Shown in pieces: positions 8,650-16,247 of a stretch of DNA of 37,478 bases; position 1 is the stretch's first letter; each line of letters begins with the position of its first letter. The position numbers were made by a program, and so were the translations under genes. The DNA is from an uncultured Bacilli bacterium (GTDB taxonomy: Bacteria > Bacillota_I > Bacilli_A > RF39 > UBA660): the NCBI GenBank assembly GCA_934155185.1, contig CAKPGT010000010.1:1-37478 (forward strand), given 5' to 3'. The notes under the pieces were generated by a model that worked only from the letters and a program-made list of their open reading frames with translations, searched no databases and had not been told where the DNA came from.

Positions 8650-9652
8650 GAAGTGTGCTGGCTGTGGTGCAATATTTCAAACTACTTCACCATCTAAAGA
8701 AGGGTATATAGATTCTTCTATGATTGATAATGCCTTGTTATGTAAAAGATGCTTTAGAATAAAGAATTATGGGGATTATGTAAACGTAGATAAAAATGTG
8801 AAAGATTATGATCTAATTTTTAATAAAATTAAGGATGAAAATAAATTGATACTTTTTTTATGTGATATATTAACATTAGATGATTCTATAAAAGAGATAA
8901 ATAATTTTAAAGGTAAAGTAGTGCTTGTTATTACTAAAAAAGACTTACTTCCAAAGTCAGTTAAAGAAGAAAAATTACTTAACTATATAGATAAAAATTA
9001 TAATCTAAATGTAGTTTGTAAGTTATTTGTAAGTAGTGTTAGAAATTACAACTTAGATTTGCTTTTAAATGTTATAAACAAAAACAAGACTGATAGTTAT
9101 GTATATTTGGTAGGTAATACCAATGCTGGCAAATCAACACTAATTAATGCCTTAATTAAGTCTTACTCTAAAGAAGAAAGTAATATAACAACAAGTCTTC
9201 TTCCTGCAACTACTTTAAATACTATAAAAATAAAATTAAATGATAATTTAACTTTGATAGATACTCCAGGCATAGTAAGTAAGAATAATTATTTATATGG
9301 TATTACTCCAAAAGATATCAAAAAAATAACAGCAAAAGCTGAAATAAAACCTCGAACTTACCAAATAAAACCTAATCAGTCTTTAATTATAGATAAATAC
9401 GCAAGAATAGATTATGTAGGAAAAGAAAAGAATAGTTTTACATTATATTTATCTAATGATATAAAGGTAAAACGAATTAATATTAATACTAATAATGATT
9501 TAAGAAGCCTTAATAAGTATTCATTTGATGTTAAAAAAGATTCTGATATTGTTATAAAGGGATTAATGTTTTGTAAGATGGTTAAAGAAGCTAAAATAGA
9601 TATTTATACTAAGGACAATGTAGATGTTTATTTAAGACCTAATTTAATTTAA
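8642..9652 (+). CDS. yqeH: YqeH, circularly permuted ribosome-assembly GTPase
   Basis: A 336-residue GTPase required in related bacteria for 30S subunit assembly. An N-terminal zinc finger has Cys5, Cys8, Cys34 and Cys37. The G motifs occur in permuted order: G4 TKKD (98-101), G5-like SS (131-132), G1 GNTNAGKST (158-166), then G3 DTPG (207-210). The order G4-G5-G1-G2-G3 defines the YqeH/YlqF/RsgA group, and the zinc finger plus YqeG partner identify YqeH. The C-terminal third should form the RNA-contacting domain. AAGGGGAAAG lies before ATG 8642. Confidence 0.96.
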   Translation: MTKKCAGCGAIFQTTSPSKEGYIDSSMIDNALLCKRCFRIKNYGDYVNVDKNVKDYDLIFNKIKDENKLILFLCDILTLDDSIKEINNFKGKVVLVITKKDLLPKSVKEEKLLNYIDKNYNLNVVCKLFVSSVRNYNLDLLLNVINKNKTDSYVYLVGNTNAGKSTLINALIKSYSKEESNITTSLLPATTLNTIKIKLNDNLTLIDTPGIVSKNNYLYGITPKDIKKITAKAEIKPRTYQIKPNQSLIIDKYARIDYVGKEKNSFTLYLSNDIKVKRININTNNDLRSLNKYSFDVKKDSDIVIKGLMFCKMVKEAKIDIYTKDNVDVYLRPNLI

Positions 9653-9655
9653 ATA

Positions 9656-9853
9656 ATGAGGAAATGTTTTAGAAAGAAAAACAGCAGACTAAAGAAAGTG
9701 GTATTAGAGATACTTATAGTAGCTGCAATAGATAAAATAGATATACTAACTATAAATTATGAATTTATAGAGTTTAAAGCTATATATACAGGAACTAATA
9801 CAGAAGTTAAAGAGGGCAATGTAATAGCTACTAAAAGAATAAAGAGCCATTAA
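9656..9853 (+). CDS. Doubtful 65-residue open frame downstream of yqeH
   Basis: The frame starts three bases after the yqeH stop, without a proper ribosome site. It reads MRKCFRKKNSR, a short hydrophobic stretch (LEILIVAAI), then a charged tail. No family is recognised. It lies just upstream of a pilin C-terminal relic, and the basic start followed by a hydrophobic run could be the ruined leader of the same pilin gene, but the alignment to intact leaders is too weak to assert. It is more likely a chance or decayed frame than a working gene. Confidence 0.2.
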   Translation: MRKCFRKKNSRLKKVVLEILIVAAIDKIDILTINYEFIEFKAIYTGTNTEVKEGNVIATKRIKSH

Positions 9854-9919
9854 GAACAAATATAATAATATCAATATAATTATAGTGAAGAAAAGGTTAT
9901 AAAAGAAGACATAACATGA

Positions 9920-10078
9920 ATGCCAGATGATGGTTTAACGATACTGTATGTATCTGCTTGAGTTTGTTACAATATTTGGTCTGCCGAGCATAAAGGGTAC
10001 TTCGACAGTTACTACTTTTGGGGCGGTGGCGCCTTTGGTGTTCACTCAGTTATCACAATTAATAAGTTAGAAATATAG
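9920..10078 (+). pseudogene. Relic of the C-terminal domain of a pilin-like protein
   Basis: In one frame the DNA reads MPDDGLTILYVSA, a TGA stop, then VCYNIWSAEHKGYFDSYY followed by FWGGGAFGVHSVITINKLEI and a TAG at 10076-10078. The ending matches the last 40 or so residues of the two intact prepilins at 25605 and 27562 (WTAVAH..., YWTGSAY..., IRPVIEINKSEL, VRPVIEISKSEL). There is no intact upstream coding sequence. The patch around 10020-10035 is notably GC-rich for this genome. It indicates a third pilin cassette that has lost its leader and most of its body. Confidence 0.65.
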
Positions 10079-10082
10079 CACT

Positions 10083-10113
10083 AAAAAAATTATCATATCC
10101 TGATAATTTTTTT
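10083..10113. terminator. Bidirectional terminator between the pilin relic and sigG
   Basis: A perfect 13-bp stem is formed by AAAAAAATTATCA (10083-10095) and TGATAATTTTTTT (10101-10113), with loop TATCC. T-tracts arise on both strands, so it can end the rightward yqeH transcript and the leftward sigG transcript. Confidence 0.9.
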
Positions 10114-10125
10114 CTGCATAATATA

Positions 10126-10902
10126 TCACATTATTTTTCTTTTAATACTATCTATGCCACTTTTTTCAAGTCTAGATACTTGAGCCTGGCTAATTCCTAT
10201 TTCTTCTGCTATTTCCATTTGTGTTTTACCAATTAAAAATCTTTCTAGTATGATCTTTTTTTCTTTACCTTTTAATTCTTTTATAGCATCATTTAAAGAT
10301 ATAGAAATATCCCAGTTATTTATCTTATCTTTTTTGGATTCAATTTGGTCTTCTAAATAAATAGTATCACCACCATTATTATAAATAGGCTCAAACATAC
10401 TAATAGGATCGTGCATAGCTTCAAGTGCTGTTATTACATCAATTTCACTTACCTCTAGTTTTCTGGCAACTCTAGCATTAGATAATTCATATCCATTATT
10501 CATAAAAAATTCTTCTTTTAACTTAAGTATTTTATAAGCTAGATCTTTTATACTTCTTGATATTCTAAGATTACTATTGTCTCTTAAATATCTTCTTATT
10601 TCACCTAATATTAATGGTACAGCATATGTAGAGAATTTAACGTTATGTGATAAATCGAAATTATCTATAGCTTTCATTAAGCCAACACAACCAATTTGAA
10701 ATAAATCATCCATATTATCAACTCTATTTTGATACTTTCTTAATATTGATAAAACTAACTTTAGATTGCCATTTGCAAGCATCTCTCTAGCTAATTTATC
10801 ACCATCTTTAGTCTTTTTAAATAATTCTATCATTTCTTCGTTTGTCAAAACTTTTATGTCGCTTGTATTAATTCCAGTTATTTCAACTTTGTGTCTTGCC
10901 AT
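10126..10902 (-). CDS. sigG: RNA polymerase sigma factor SigG (late forespore)
   Basis: A 258-residue sigma factor that directs late forespore transcription in spore formers. It opens MARHKVEITG, close to Bacillus SigG (MSRNKVEICG). The N-terminal LTNEEMIELF segment is kept, then region 2 (NGNLKLVLS, FQIGCVGLMKAIDNFDLSH, FSTYAVPLILGEIRRYLRDN), region 3 around 127-180 with FEPIYNNGGD, and region 4 with the helix-turn-helix KTQMEIAEEIGISQAQVSRL. These are SigG rather than SigF hallmarks. AAGGAAG on the minus strand precedes the ATG. It is divergent from ylmC, its neighbour in Bacillus as well. It is the only intact gene seen here that ends in TGA. Confidence 0.95.
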   Translation of the reverse strand: MARHKVEITGINTSDIKVLTNEEMIELFKKTKDGDKLAREMLANGNLKLVLSILRKYQNRVDNMDDLFQIGCVGLMKAIDNFDLSHNVKFSTYAVPLILGEIRRYLRDNSNLRISRSIKDLAYKILKLKEEFFMNNGYELSNARVARKLEVSEIDVITALEAMHDPISMFEPIYNNGGDTIYLEDQIESKKDKINNWDISISLNDAIKELKGKEKKIILERFLIGKTQMEIAEEIGISQAQVSRLEKSGIDSIKRKIM

Positions 10903-10927
10903 ATTTCTTCCTTTCTTACTTCTAATT

Positions 10928-10958
10928 TAGTAATGATAAGAAGTGTCCTTTTCTATAC
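10928..10958 (-). promoter_or_regulatory. Possible forespore-type promoter of sigG
   Basis: Reading the minus strand, GTATA (complement of 10954-10958) is followed after 18 bases by CATTACTA (complement of 10928-10935). This resembles SigF/SigG elements (GHATR and CATnnTA), though the -10 has an extra base. Bacillus sigG is read by SigF and SigG, so the site makes sense, but the match is imperfect. Confidence 0.25.
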
Positions 10959-10968
10959 ATAAAAGTCA

Positions 10969-10974
10969 TATAAT
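10969..10974 (+). promoter_or_regulatory. Putative -10 element of ylmC
   Basis: TATAAT is 17 bases before the ylmC ATG, with GTGGTGA as ribosome site in between. No convincing -35 is seen. The site lies in the divergent sigG-ylmC gap. Confidence 0.4.
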
Positions 10975-10991
10975 TTAGTGGTGATTTACTT

Positions 10992-11225
10992 ATGCGCTTA
11001 TCTGATTTACAAAATAAAGATGTTGTTGATTTAACTTCTGGCCAAAGGCTAGGTAATGTTGTTGATGTTGAAATATCTAATGATACAGGAAATATTTTAA
11101 AAATAATTGTATACGATAGAAAAGGTTTTATGGGAATGCTAAGAGGTAAGGATGAAGTTGCTATATCATGGAGTCAAATAAAAAAAATAGGATCTGATGT
11201 GATTTTGGTTAGTAAAACTTTATAA
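10992..11225 (+). CDS. ylmC: YlmC/YmxH-family PRC-barrel protein
   Basis: A 77-residue small beta-barrel protein. MRLSDLQNKDVVDLTSGQRL and the following GNVVDVEI correspond to the PRC-barrel fold shared by YlmC and YmxH, which are widespread in spore-forming Firmicutes. The exact biochemical role is not known. In Bacillus, ylmC lies downstream of sigG. Here the two are adjacent but divergent, which supports a shared sporulation context. The start has GTGGTGA upstream with normal spacing. Confidence 0.88.
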   Translation: MRLSDLQNKDVVDLTSGQRLGNVVDVEISNDTGNILKIIVYDRKGFMGMLRGKDEVAISWSQIKKIGSDVILVSKTL

Positions 11226-11229
11226 TATA

Positions 11230-11238
11230 TGTTATACT
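11230..11238 (+). promoter_or_regulatory. Extended -10 promoter of the DUF5684 gene
   Basis: TGT (11230-11232) followed by TATACT (11233-11238), right after the ylmC stop and 22 bases before the ATG at 11260. Confidence 0.5.
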
Positions 11239-11259
11239 TAAGATAAGGAGGTATAAGTT

Positions 11260-11700
11260 ATGTATAATAGTACGGGAATGGCAGCTTTAATAGCAACGCT
11301 TGGAACCTTTATGGCAACATTTGGAATCATAATAATTGGCATCTTAGTATTTAGCATTATTGCTAGATGGAAACTATATGTGAAAGCAGGAAAACCAGGA
11401 TGGGCATCATTAGTTCCTATATATAGTACAATAATATTATTTGAAATTATAGGCTATAAGTGGTACTACATATTTTTCTTAGCACTTGGTGCAGTACCCA
11501 TTGTTGGTCAAATAGCTTTAATATTATTTACTATTTCATATAATATTAAACTTGCTAAGTCATTTGAGCAAGGCACTGGATTTGGAATTGGATTATGGTT
11601 AGTAAGCATTGTTTTTACAGCTATAATAGCCTTTGATAAGTCTATTGAGTATAAAGGTCCAGCAGTTGACGGTGATATAGACTTTAGTGATTTGTTTTAG
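11260..11700 (+). CDS. DUF5684-type small membrane protein
   Basis: A 146-residue membrane protein with about four hydrophobic segments. The loop RWKLYVKAGKPGWASLVPIY is the hallmark of the DUF5684 family (W-x-lyxKAGkpGWaslvPiY), and a second patch, GYKWYYIFFLALG to AKSFEQGTGFGIGLWL, also fits. The tail is acidic (VDGDIDFSDLF). Function is unknown for the family. A strong AAGGAGG lies before the ATG, and the gene has its own extended -10 promoter and terminator, so it is a single-gene unit. Confidence 0.75.
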   Translation: MYNSTGMAALIATLGTFMATFGIIIIGILVFSIIARWKLYVKAGKPGWASLVPIYSTIILFEIIGYKWYYIFFLALGAVPIVGQIALILFTISYNIKLAKSFEQGTGFGIGLWLVSIVFTAIIAFDKSIEYKGPAVDGDIDFSDLF

Positions 11701-11719
11701 AAAGCCGTTAAGGCTTTTT
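11701..11719 (+). terminator. Terminator after the DUF5684 gene
   Basis: AAAGCC (11701-11706) pairs with GGCTTT (11712-11717) around loop GTTAA and runs into T. It begins directly after the stop codon. Confidence 0.8.
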
Positions 11720-11738
11720 ATCAATATAGGAGGATAAA

Positions 11739-12716
11739 ATGAAGGATAAGAGATTATATTTAAAATTAGCATGCTTATTAGAATTTATATATGTTTTTGT
11801 AATGCTTATTTATAATTTGTTTTTTAATAAAATAAGTGATCAGGTGATAGCTAAAGTATTTTTACTTTTAATTGGTTTATTTATAAATATTATGTTATAT
11901 AAAGAGTCTAAAAAAGATATAAGGTATCTAAAAGAAAATAGAAAAAAAGTAATTTTTGCAAGCATCTGGCTATTTTTTGAACCAGTATTACCTGGTATTT
12001 TGTGTTTTATATTTCTAAAAAGTATATCACCTAAAAAAGAAGTTAAACTTCCACTTATAGAAGATACAAAGAAAGAAAAAATGACATATATTAAATCTAT
12101 AATTCTAATTATATTCTTTATTGGAATTATGTTTTTCTTACCAAACTTTAAGATATTTTATAAGATACCTAGTTATTTAATATATATATTTATACTTTTA
12201 ATGATAATAGCATGCAATTATAAAGAACTTATTAGTAATTTTAAGGTATTTATAAAGAACTTTAAAATTTATCTTCCTTTTATTTTTAAAAGATATATAT
12301 CAATGCTATGCATAATGGTTTTAGTAGCATTTCCAGTAGTATTAATTAATAAAGGGGCTACTTCAAATAATCAGGAATTAATAAATGAAATGTTTAAGAG
12401 AGTACCTTTTTGGACATTTGTATTATCAGTCTTTTATGCACCTTTTGCAGAAGAGGGTATATTTAGAATGACACTATCTAAGTTTTTTGATAATAAAACC
12501 GTATTTATAGTAATAAGTGGTTTGTTATTTGGAAGTCTTCATGTAATTGATAAATTTGAAACATTAACAGATTTACTATACATATTTCAGTATAGTGCAC
12601 TTGGGATTTGTTTAGCTAAAGCATATACTGATTCTAAAAATATATTTGTTTCAATGACAATGCACTTTATGCAAAACTTTCTAGCGGCCGTTATGGTACT
12701 TTTACTTCAGTTATAG
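11739..12716 (+). CDS. CPBP-family intramembrane glutamic protease
   Basis: A 325-residue multi-spanning membrane protein. The C-terminal CPBP (Abi/CAAX protease-like) domain has all catalytic motifs: EEGIFR (Glu238, Glu239, Arg243), FGSLHV (His268) and MTMHFMQN (His309, Asn313). The first 200 residues add about six hydrophobic helices of unknown role. Family members act in prenyl-protein processing, bacteriocin self-protection or signalling, and no substrate gene is adjacent. AGGAGG precedes ATG 11739. A degenerate paralogue lies at 18253. Confidence 0.88.
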   Translation: MKDKRLYLKLACLLEFIYVFVMLIYNLFFNKISDQVIAKVFLLLIGLFINIMLYKESKKDIRYLKENRKKVIFASIWLFFEPVLPGILCFIFLKSISPKKEVKLPLIEDTKKEKMTYIKSIILIIFFIGIMFFLPNFKIFYKIPSYLIYIFILLMIIACNYKELISNFKVFIKNFKIYLPFIFKRYISMLCIMVLVAFPVVLINKGATSNNQELINEMFKRVPFWTFVLSVFYAPFAEEGIFRMTLSKFFDNKTVFIVISGLLFGSLHVIDKFETLTDLLYIFQYSALGICLAKAYTDSKNIFVSMTMHFMQNFLAAVMVLLLQL

Positions 12717-12738
12717 ATAATATATATTTAATTTATTA

Positions 12739-12767
12739 ATGTACTAGTATTTTGTTAGTGTATTTTT
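12739..12767 (+). terminator. Possible terminator after the CPBP gene
   Basis: ATGTACTA (12739-12746) pairs with TAGTGTAT (12756-12763) with two wobble pairs, followed by a short T-run. The stem is weak. Confidence 0.4.
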
Positions 12768-12795
12768 CTCGCATTTTTCTTTTGAAATATAGTTA

Positions 12796-12824
12796 TTGTT
12801 AAATATAAATAATTGTATTATAAT
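12796..12824 (+). promoter_or_regulatory. Sigma-A promoter of cdsA-rasP
   Basis: TTGTTA (12796-12801), a 17-base spacer and TATAAT (12819-12824), ending 22 bases before the cdsA ATG at 12847. Confidence 0.7.
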
Positions 12825-12846
12825 AATATTACGAGGATGTGATGAT

Positions 12847-13620
12847 ATGAAAAAGAGGGTTATTAGTGCTATTGTTGCGCTAGCTATATTTATTCCACTA
12901 GTAATTGTTGGCGGTGTTTGGTTTAAAATTGCTACATGTATAGTAGCGGTTTTAGGAATGAAGGAGTTTTTAGGATTACCAAGTAAAAGTAAAAGGCCAT
13001 TATATGTCGATATTATTTTTTATGCTTTAACTATATTACTTGTTTTTATGGATAAGAATAGAGAATCATTCTATTTTATTTCGTTCTTACTTCCAATGAT
13101 TGCGGTTATATACTGTAATGATAATAAAAAATATAATGCAGACGATGCTTTTAAATTAATTGGAATGCTTATTTTAACTGGTACTTTTTTCTATGAACTA
13201 GTAGAAATTAGAGCTAGCAGTATAACAATGTTTATTTACTTATTTTTAATTACAATATTAACTGATACATATGCTCAGCTAGGTGGCATGCTTGTTGGCA
13301 GACATAAATTAGCACCACTTATTTCACCTAATAAAACTTGGGAAGGAAGTATAATTGGTGGAGTGTTTGGAACGTTATGTGCTTCTACGTTTTATTATAT
13401 TGCAGTTAATCCTGATGTAAATGTATTATTACTATTATTAGTTACTTTATTCCTTTCATGCTTAGGACAGCTAGGAGATTTATTCTTTAGTGCTGTAAAA
13501 AGAAATCATGATATTAAGGATTTTTCTAATATAATGCCAGGACATGGCGGCGTTTTAGATAGACTAGATAGCATTATTTTTGTTGTTATTGGATATATTT
13601 TATTGTTAGGAATTATTTAA
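12847..13620 (+). CDS. cdsA: Phosphatidate cytidylyltransferase CdsA
   Basis: A 257-residue membrane enzyme that makes CDP-diacylglycerol from phosphatidic acid and CTP, the branch point of phospholipid synthesis. The C-terminal CDP-DG synthase signature is complete: SAVKRNHDIKDFS (about 213-225), then IMPGHGGVLDRLD (about 226-238). SPNKTWEGSIIGG is the other conserved patch. Several hydrophobic helices precede it. ATG 12847 with GAGGATGTGATG upstream gives the usual MKKRVISA start. The longer frame from 12796 would overlap the promoter. The cdsA-rasP order is the Bacillus one, except that dxr is missing between them. Confidence 0.95.
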   Translation: MKKRVISAIVALAIFIPLVIVGGVWFKIATCIVAVLGMKEFLGLPSKSKRPLYVDIIFYALTILLVFMDKNRESFYFISFLLPMIAVIYCNDNKKYNADDAFKLIGMLILTGTFFYELVEIRASSITMFIYLFLITILTDTYAQLGGMLVGRHKLAPLISPNKTWEGSIIGGVFGTLCASTFYYIAVNPDVNVLLLLLVTLFLSCLGQLGDLFFSAVKRNHDIKDFSNIMPGHGGVLDRLDSIIFVVIGYILLLGII

Positions 13621-13629
13621 GGAGGATAT

Positions 13630-14673
13630 ATGACTTTAATATACTTTATTTTAATACTTGGAACAATCGTATTCATCCATGAATTAGGACACTTTTTTTG
13701 GGCTAAAAAATCGGGAGTTTATTGTTATGAATTTTCACTAGGCTTTGGTCCTAAGCTATTTTCTTTTAAGAGAAAAAATGATGAGACTTTATATTGCTTA
13801 AGACTTATTCCTGTTGGTGGTTATGTTGCAATGGCTGGTGAAGAGGTGGATGATGATAAATCCGTTCCTAAAGATAAAAAAATGTATAATAAACCATTTC
13901 ATCAAAAGCTTATTATTGTATTAGCAGGTGTTATAAATAACTTTATATTGGGATTTATTGCTTTATTCATAATGGCTTTATGTTATGGTTCATATACTAC
14001 TAAGCCAGTAATTGGTGTTGTATCAAAAGACTCTGCAGGATATAGTGCAGGTATAAAAAAAGGCGATACAATACTTGCTATTAATGGTGAGAAGACAAGA
14101 ACATGGGATGATGTTACTTTAAAACTTACTATTGCTAATAATGAGAAAGCCCAGACCTTTAAAATAAAAGATAAAAATGGTGACATAAAAGATGTAAAGG
14201 TAAAACCTAAAAAGATTAAGGGGAAGAAAGGTGCAGTATCATATTCATATGGTATAGGACTTTCTTCTAAAAAGTATACGGGTATAGTTAATTCGTTTAA
14301 GTATGCAGTATCTAAGTTTGGTTCTACATTTAACTCAATGATTGTTACTATAAAGGCTTTATTTACTGGAAAGGTAAGTATTAATGCTTTATCAGGACCT
14401 GTTGGAATATATTCAATAGTAGGTGAGCAAAGTAAAGCAGGTTTTCAAGGATTGCTTTATCTTCTTGCTTATTTAACTATAAATGTTGGATTCATTAATT
14501 TAATACCATTTCCAGCATTTGATGGATACCGCGCATTAATTATAATAATTGAAAAGATAACTAAAAAGAAAGTAAATGCAAAAGTAGATGCAATTGTAAA
14601 TCAAATAGGTTTATTTCTACTATTTGCACTTATGATATATATATCAGTAAAGGATGTTTTGAAGCTTTTCTAA
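13630..14673 (+). CDS. rasP: RseP/RasP site-2 metalloprotease
   Basis: A 347-residue intramembrane zinc protease for regulated intramembrane proteolysis of anti-sigma factors and clearing of signal-peptide remnants. HELGH (17-21) holds the zinc ligands and catalytic Glu. A single PDZ domain occupies about 125-205 (GVVSKDSAGYSAGIKKGD). The third ligand is in INLIPFPAFDGYRAL with Asp298-Gly299, where most homologues have LDGG, so the second Gly is Tyr here. GGAGGATAT is a near-ideal ribosome site. PrsW, encoded at 7233, could be its site-1 partner as in Bacillus. That is an inference from family knowledge. Confidence 0.93.
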   Translation: MTLIYFILILGTIVFIHELGHFFWAKKSGVYCYEFSLGFGPKLFSFKRKNDETLYCLRLIPVGGYVAMAGEEVDDDKSVPKDKKMYNKPFHQKLIIVLAGVINNFILGFIALFIMALCYGSYTTKPVIGVVSKDSAGYSAGIKKGDTILAINGEKTRTWDDVTLKLTIANNEKAQTFKIKDKNGDIKDVKVKPKKIKGKKGAVSYSYGIGLSSKKYTGIVNSFKYAVSKFGSTFNSMIVTIKALFTGKVSINALSGPVGIYSIVGEQSKAGFQGLLYLLAYLTINVGFINLIPFPAFDGYRALIIIIEKITKKKVNAKVDAIVNQIGLFLLFALMIYISVKDVLKLF

Positions 14674-14689
14674 AGAAAAGTTTCTTTTT
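14672..14689 (+). terminator. Weak hairpin between rasP and fmt
   Basis: AAAGAA (14672-14677) and TTCTTT (14682-14687) surround a four-base loop, with a couple of T afterwards. It could be an attenuator or chance, because fmt follows after 15 bases with no clear promoter. Confidence 0.3.
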
Positions 14690-14704
14690 GAAAGGTAGAT
14701 AGTT

Positions 14705-15640
14705 ATGAAAGATTTAAAAGTAGTTTTTATGGGTACTCCAGAGTTTTGCGTACCTGTATTAGAATATTTGATAGATAATTGTAATGTAATAGGGGTTGTA
14801 ACACAGCCAGATAAGGAAGTTGGAAGAAAGCATATACTTACTTATTCTCCTGTTAAAAAGAAGGCTTTAGAACATAATATAAAAGTTATTCAGCCAGTTA
14901 AAATAAGAAATGAGTATGAAGATATTATTTCATTAAATCCAGATATAATAGTTACATGTGCATATGGCCAAATAGTTCCAAGCATAATATTAGATGCACC
15001 AAGATTAGGCTGCATTAATGTTCACGCATCTCTTTTACCTGAATTAAGGGGAGGAGCACCAATTCATAAAGCAATAATATATGGACATAAAAAAACAGGT
15101 ATAACAATTATGTATATGGATAAAGGAATGGATACAGGCGATATGATATCTAAAGAGGAAGTTGAAATTAGTAATTTAGATACTGCTGCTACTCTTCATG
15201 ATAAGCTTATGAAAACATCTGTTAAGCTACTTGAAAAAACACTACCTAGCATAGTTAATGGTACAAATAAAAGAGAAAAGCAAGATGATAGTAAAGCAAC
15301 TTATGCCTACAATGTTTCAAGAGAAGAAGAACATATTAATTTTAACAATAATGCTTTTGATATATATAATCAAATAAGAGGCCTTAATTCATGGCCGGGT
15401 GCATACTCTAATTTAGAAGATAAGCAAGTTAAAATTTGGTCATCTACTATATGCGAAAAGAAATTTAACTCCGAGCCTGGAACGATAGAAGATATAGATA
15501 AAAACGGAATGCTTATATCAACTAAAGATAAGTCTATATTAATTACTGAGATACAAATGCCTGGAAAAAAGAAGACTAAAGTAAAAGATTTTATTAATGG
15601 CATAAAAAAAGAAGACTATATAGGAAAGTGCTTTAATTAA
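14705..15640 (+). CDS. fmt: Methionyl-tRNA formyltransferase
   Basis: A 311-residue cytoplasmic enzyme that formylates Met-tRNAfMet for initiation using 10-formyl-THF. The N-terminal FMGTPEFCVPVLEYL begins the formyltransferase Rossmann domain. The catalytic segment INVHASLLPELRGGAPI has Asn105 and His107, and MDKGMDTGDM at about 138-147 supplies the conserved Asp. LNSWPGAYS begins the C-terminal OB-like tRNA-binding domain, about residue 230 to the end. Length is normal. It lies close behind rasP and directly before the rhomboid gene (two-base gap), probably in one transcript. Confidence 0.95.
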   Translation: MKDLKVVFMGTPEFCVPVLEYLIDNCNVIGVVTQPDKEVGRKHILTYSPVKKKALEHNIKVIQPVKIRNEYEDIISLNPDIIVTCAYGQIVPSIILDAPRLGCINVHASLLPELRGGAPIHKAIIYGHKKTGITIMYMDKGMDTGDMISKEEVEISNLDTAATLHDKLMKTSVKLLEKTLPSIVNGTNKREKQDDSKATYAYNVSREEEHINFNNNAFDIYNQIRGLNSWPGAYSNLEDKQVKIWSSTICEKKFNSEPGTIEDIDKNGMLISTKDKSILITEIQMPGKKKTKVKDFINGIKKEDYIGKCFN

Positions 15641-15642
15641 AA

Positions 15643-16197
15643 ATGTCTAGTTATTTTAGTTATAATTCAGTTGTTATATTATCATTCTTTTTTATTTCTT
15701 TTGCGGTACTTATCCTAAATTTCTTAACTAAGGGTAAAACTAATAAAATACTTTTTTCTTCATATAGAAGTAGTATTTTTAATCCGCTTACTTACATTCG
15801 GTTAGTAACTCATATTTTTGGACATGCATCATGGAGCCACTTTATGAATAATTTTCTATATATATTATTAATAGGTCCTATGATTGAAGAAAAGTATGGC
15901 AGTAGAAACTTAATTATTATGATAGCATTAGAGGCCCTAATAACAGGCATTATAAATAATATATTTACTAATAAAAGAATACTAGGTGCAAGTGGGATAG
16001 TATTTATGTTTATTGTCTTAAGTTCATTTGTTAATATGACAAGTGGTAAGATGCCTATAACTTTTATATTAGTATGTATATTTTATGTCGTTAACGAAAT
16101 TATTACGGGGTTATTTAAAAAGGATGATATATCGCATATGGGACATTTAATAGGTGCTATATGTGGATTTATATTTGGCTTTTATATATTTAAATAA
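15643..16197 (+). CDS. Rhomboid-family intramembrane serine protease
   Basis: A compact 184-residue rhomboid with six hydrophobic helices. The oxyanion-loop motif HFMNN is at 66-70, the nucleophile is in GASG (115-118, Ser117), and the catalytic His is His168 in ISHMGHLIG. It therefore has the core six-helix form without the extra helix or cytosolic domain of Bacillus GluP. Substrates are unknown. The ribosome site is weak (AGGAAAG about 15 bases upstream), so translation probably depends on coupling with fmt, whose stop is two bases before the ATG. Confidence 0.88.
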   Translation: MSSYFSYNSVVILSFFFISFAVLILNFLTKGKTNKILFSSYRSSIFNPLTYIRLVTHIFGHASWSHFMNNFLYILLIGPMIEEKYGSRNLIIMIALEALITGIINNIFTNKRILGASGIVFMFIVLSSFVNMTSGKMPITFILVCIFYVVNEIITGLFKKDDISHMGHLIGAICGFIFGFYIFK

Positions 16198-16208
16198 ATT
16201 TAGTATTA

Positions 16209-16217
16209 TGTTATAAT
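16209..16217 (+). promoter_or_regulatory. Extended -10 promoter of the thioredoxin-like gene
   Basis: TGT (16209-16211) is followed by TATAAT (16212-16217), 30 bases before the ATG at 16248. Confidence 0.55.
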
Positions 16218-16247
16218 TTATATATATTAGCTGTTGGAGGTATTTAT

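Noticed and set aside
10126..10128. TGA read as Trp (genetic code 4)
   Set aside because: All Trp positions in conserved motifs use TGG, and reading through the sigG TGA would run into the terminator hairpin.
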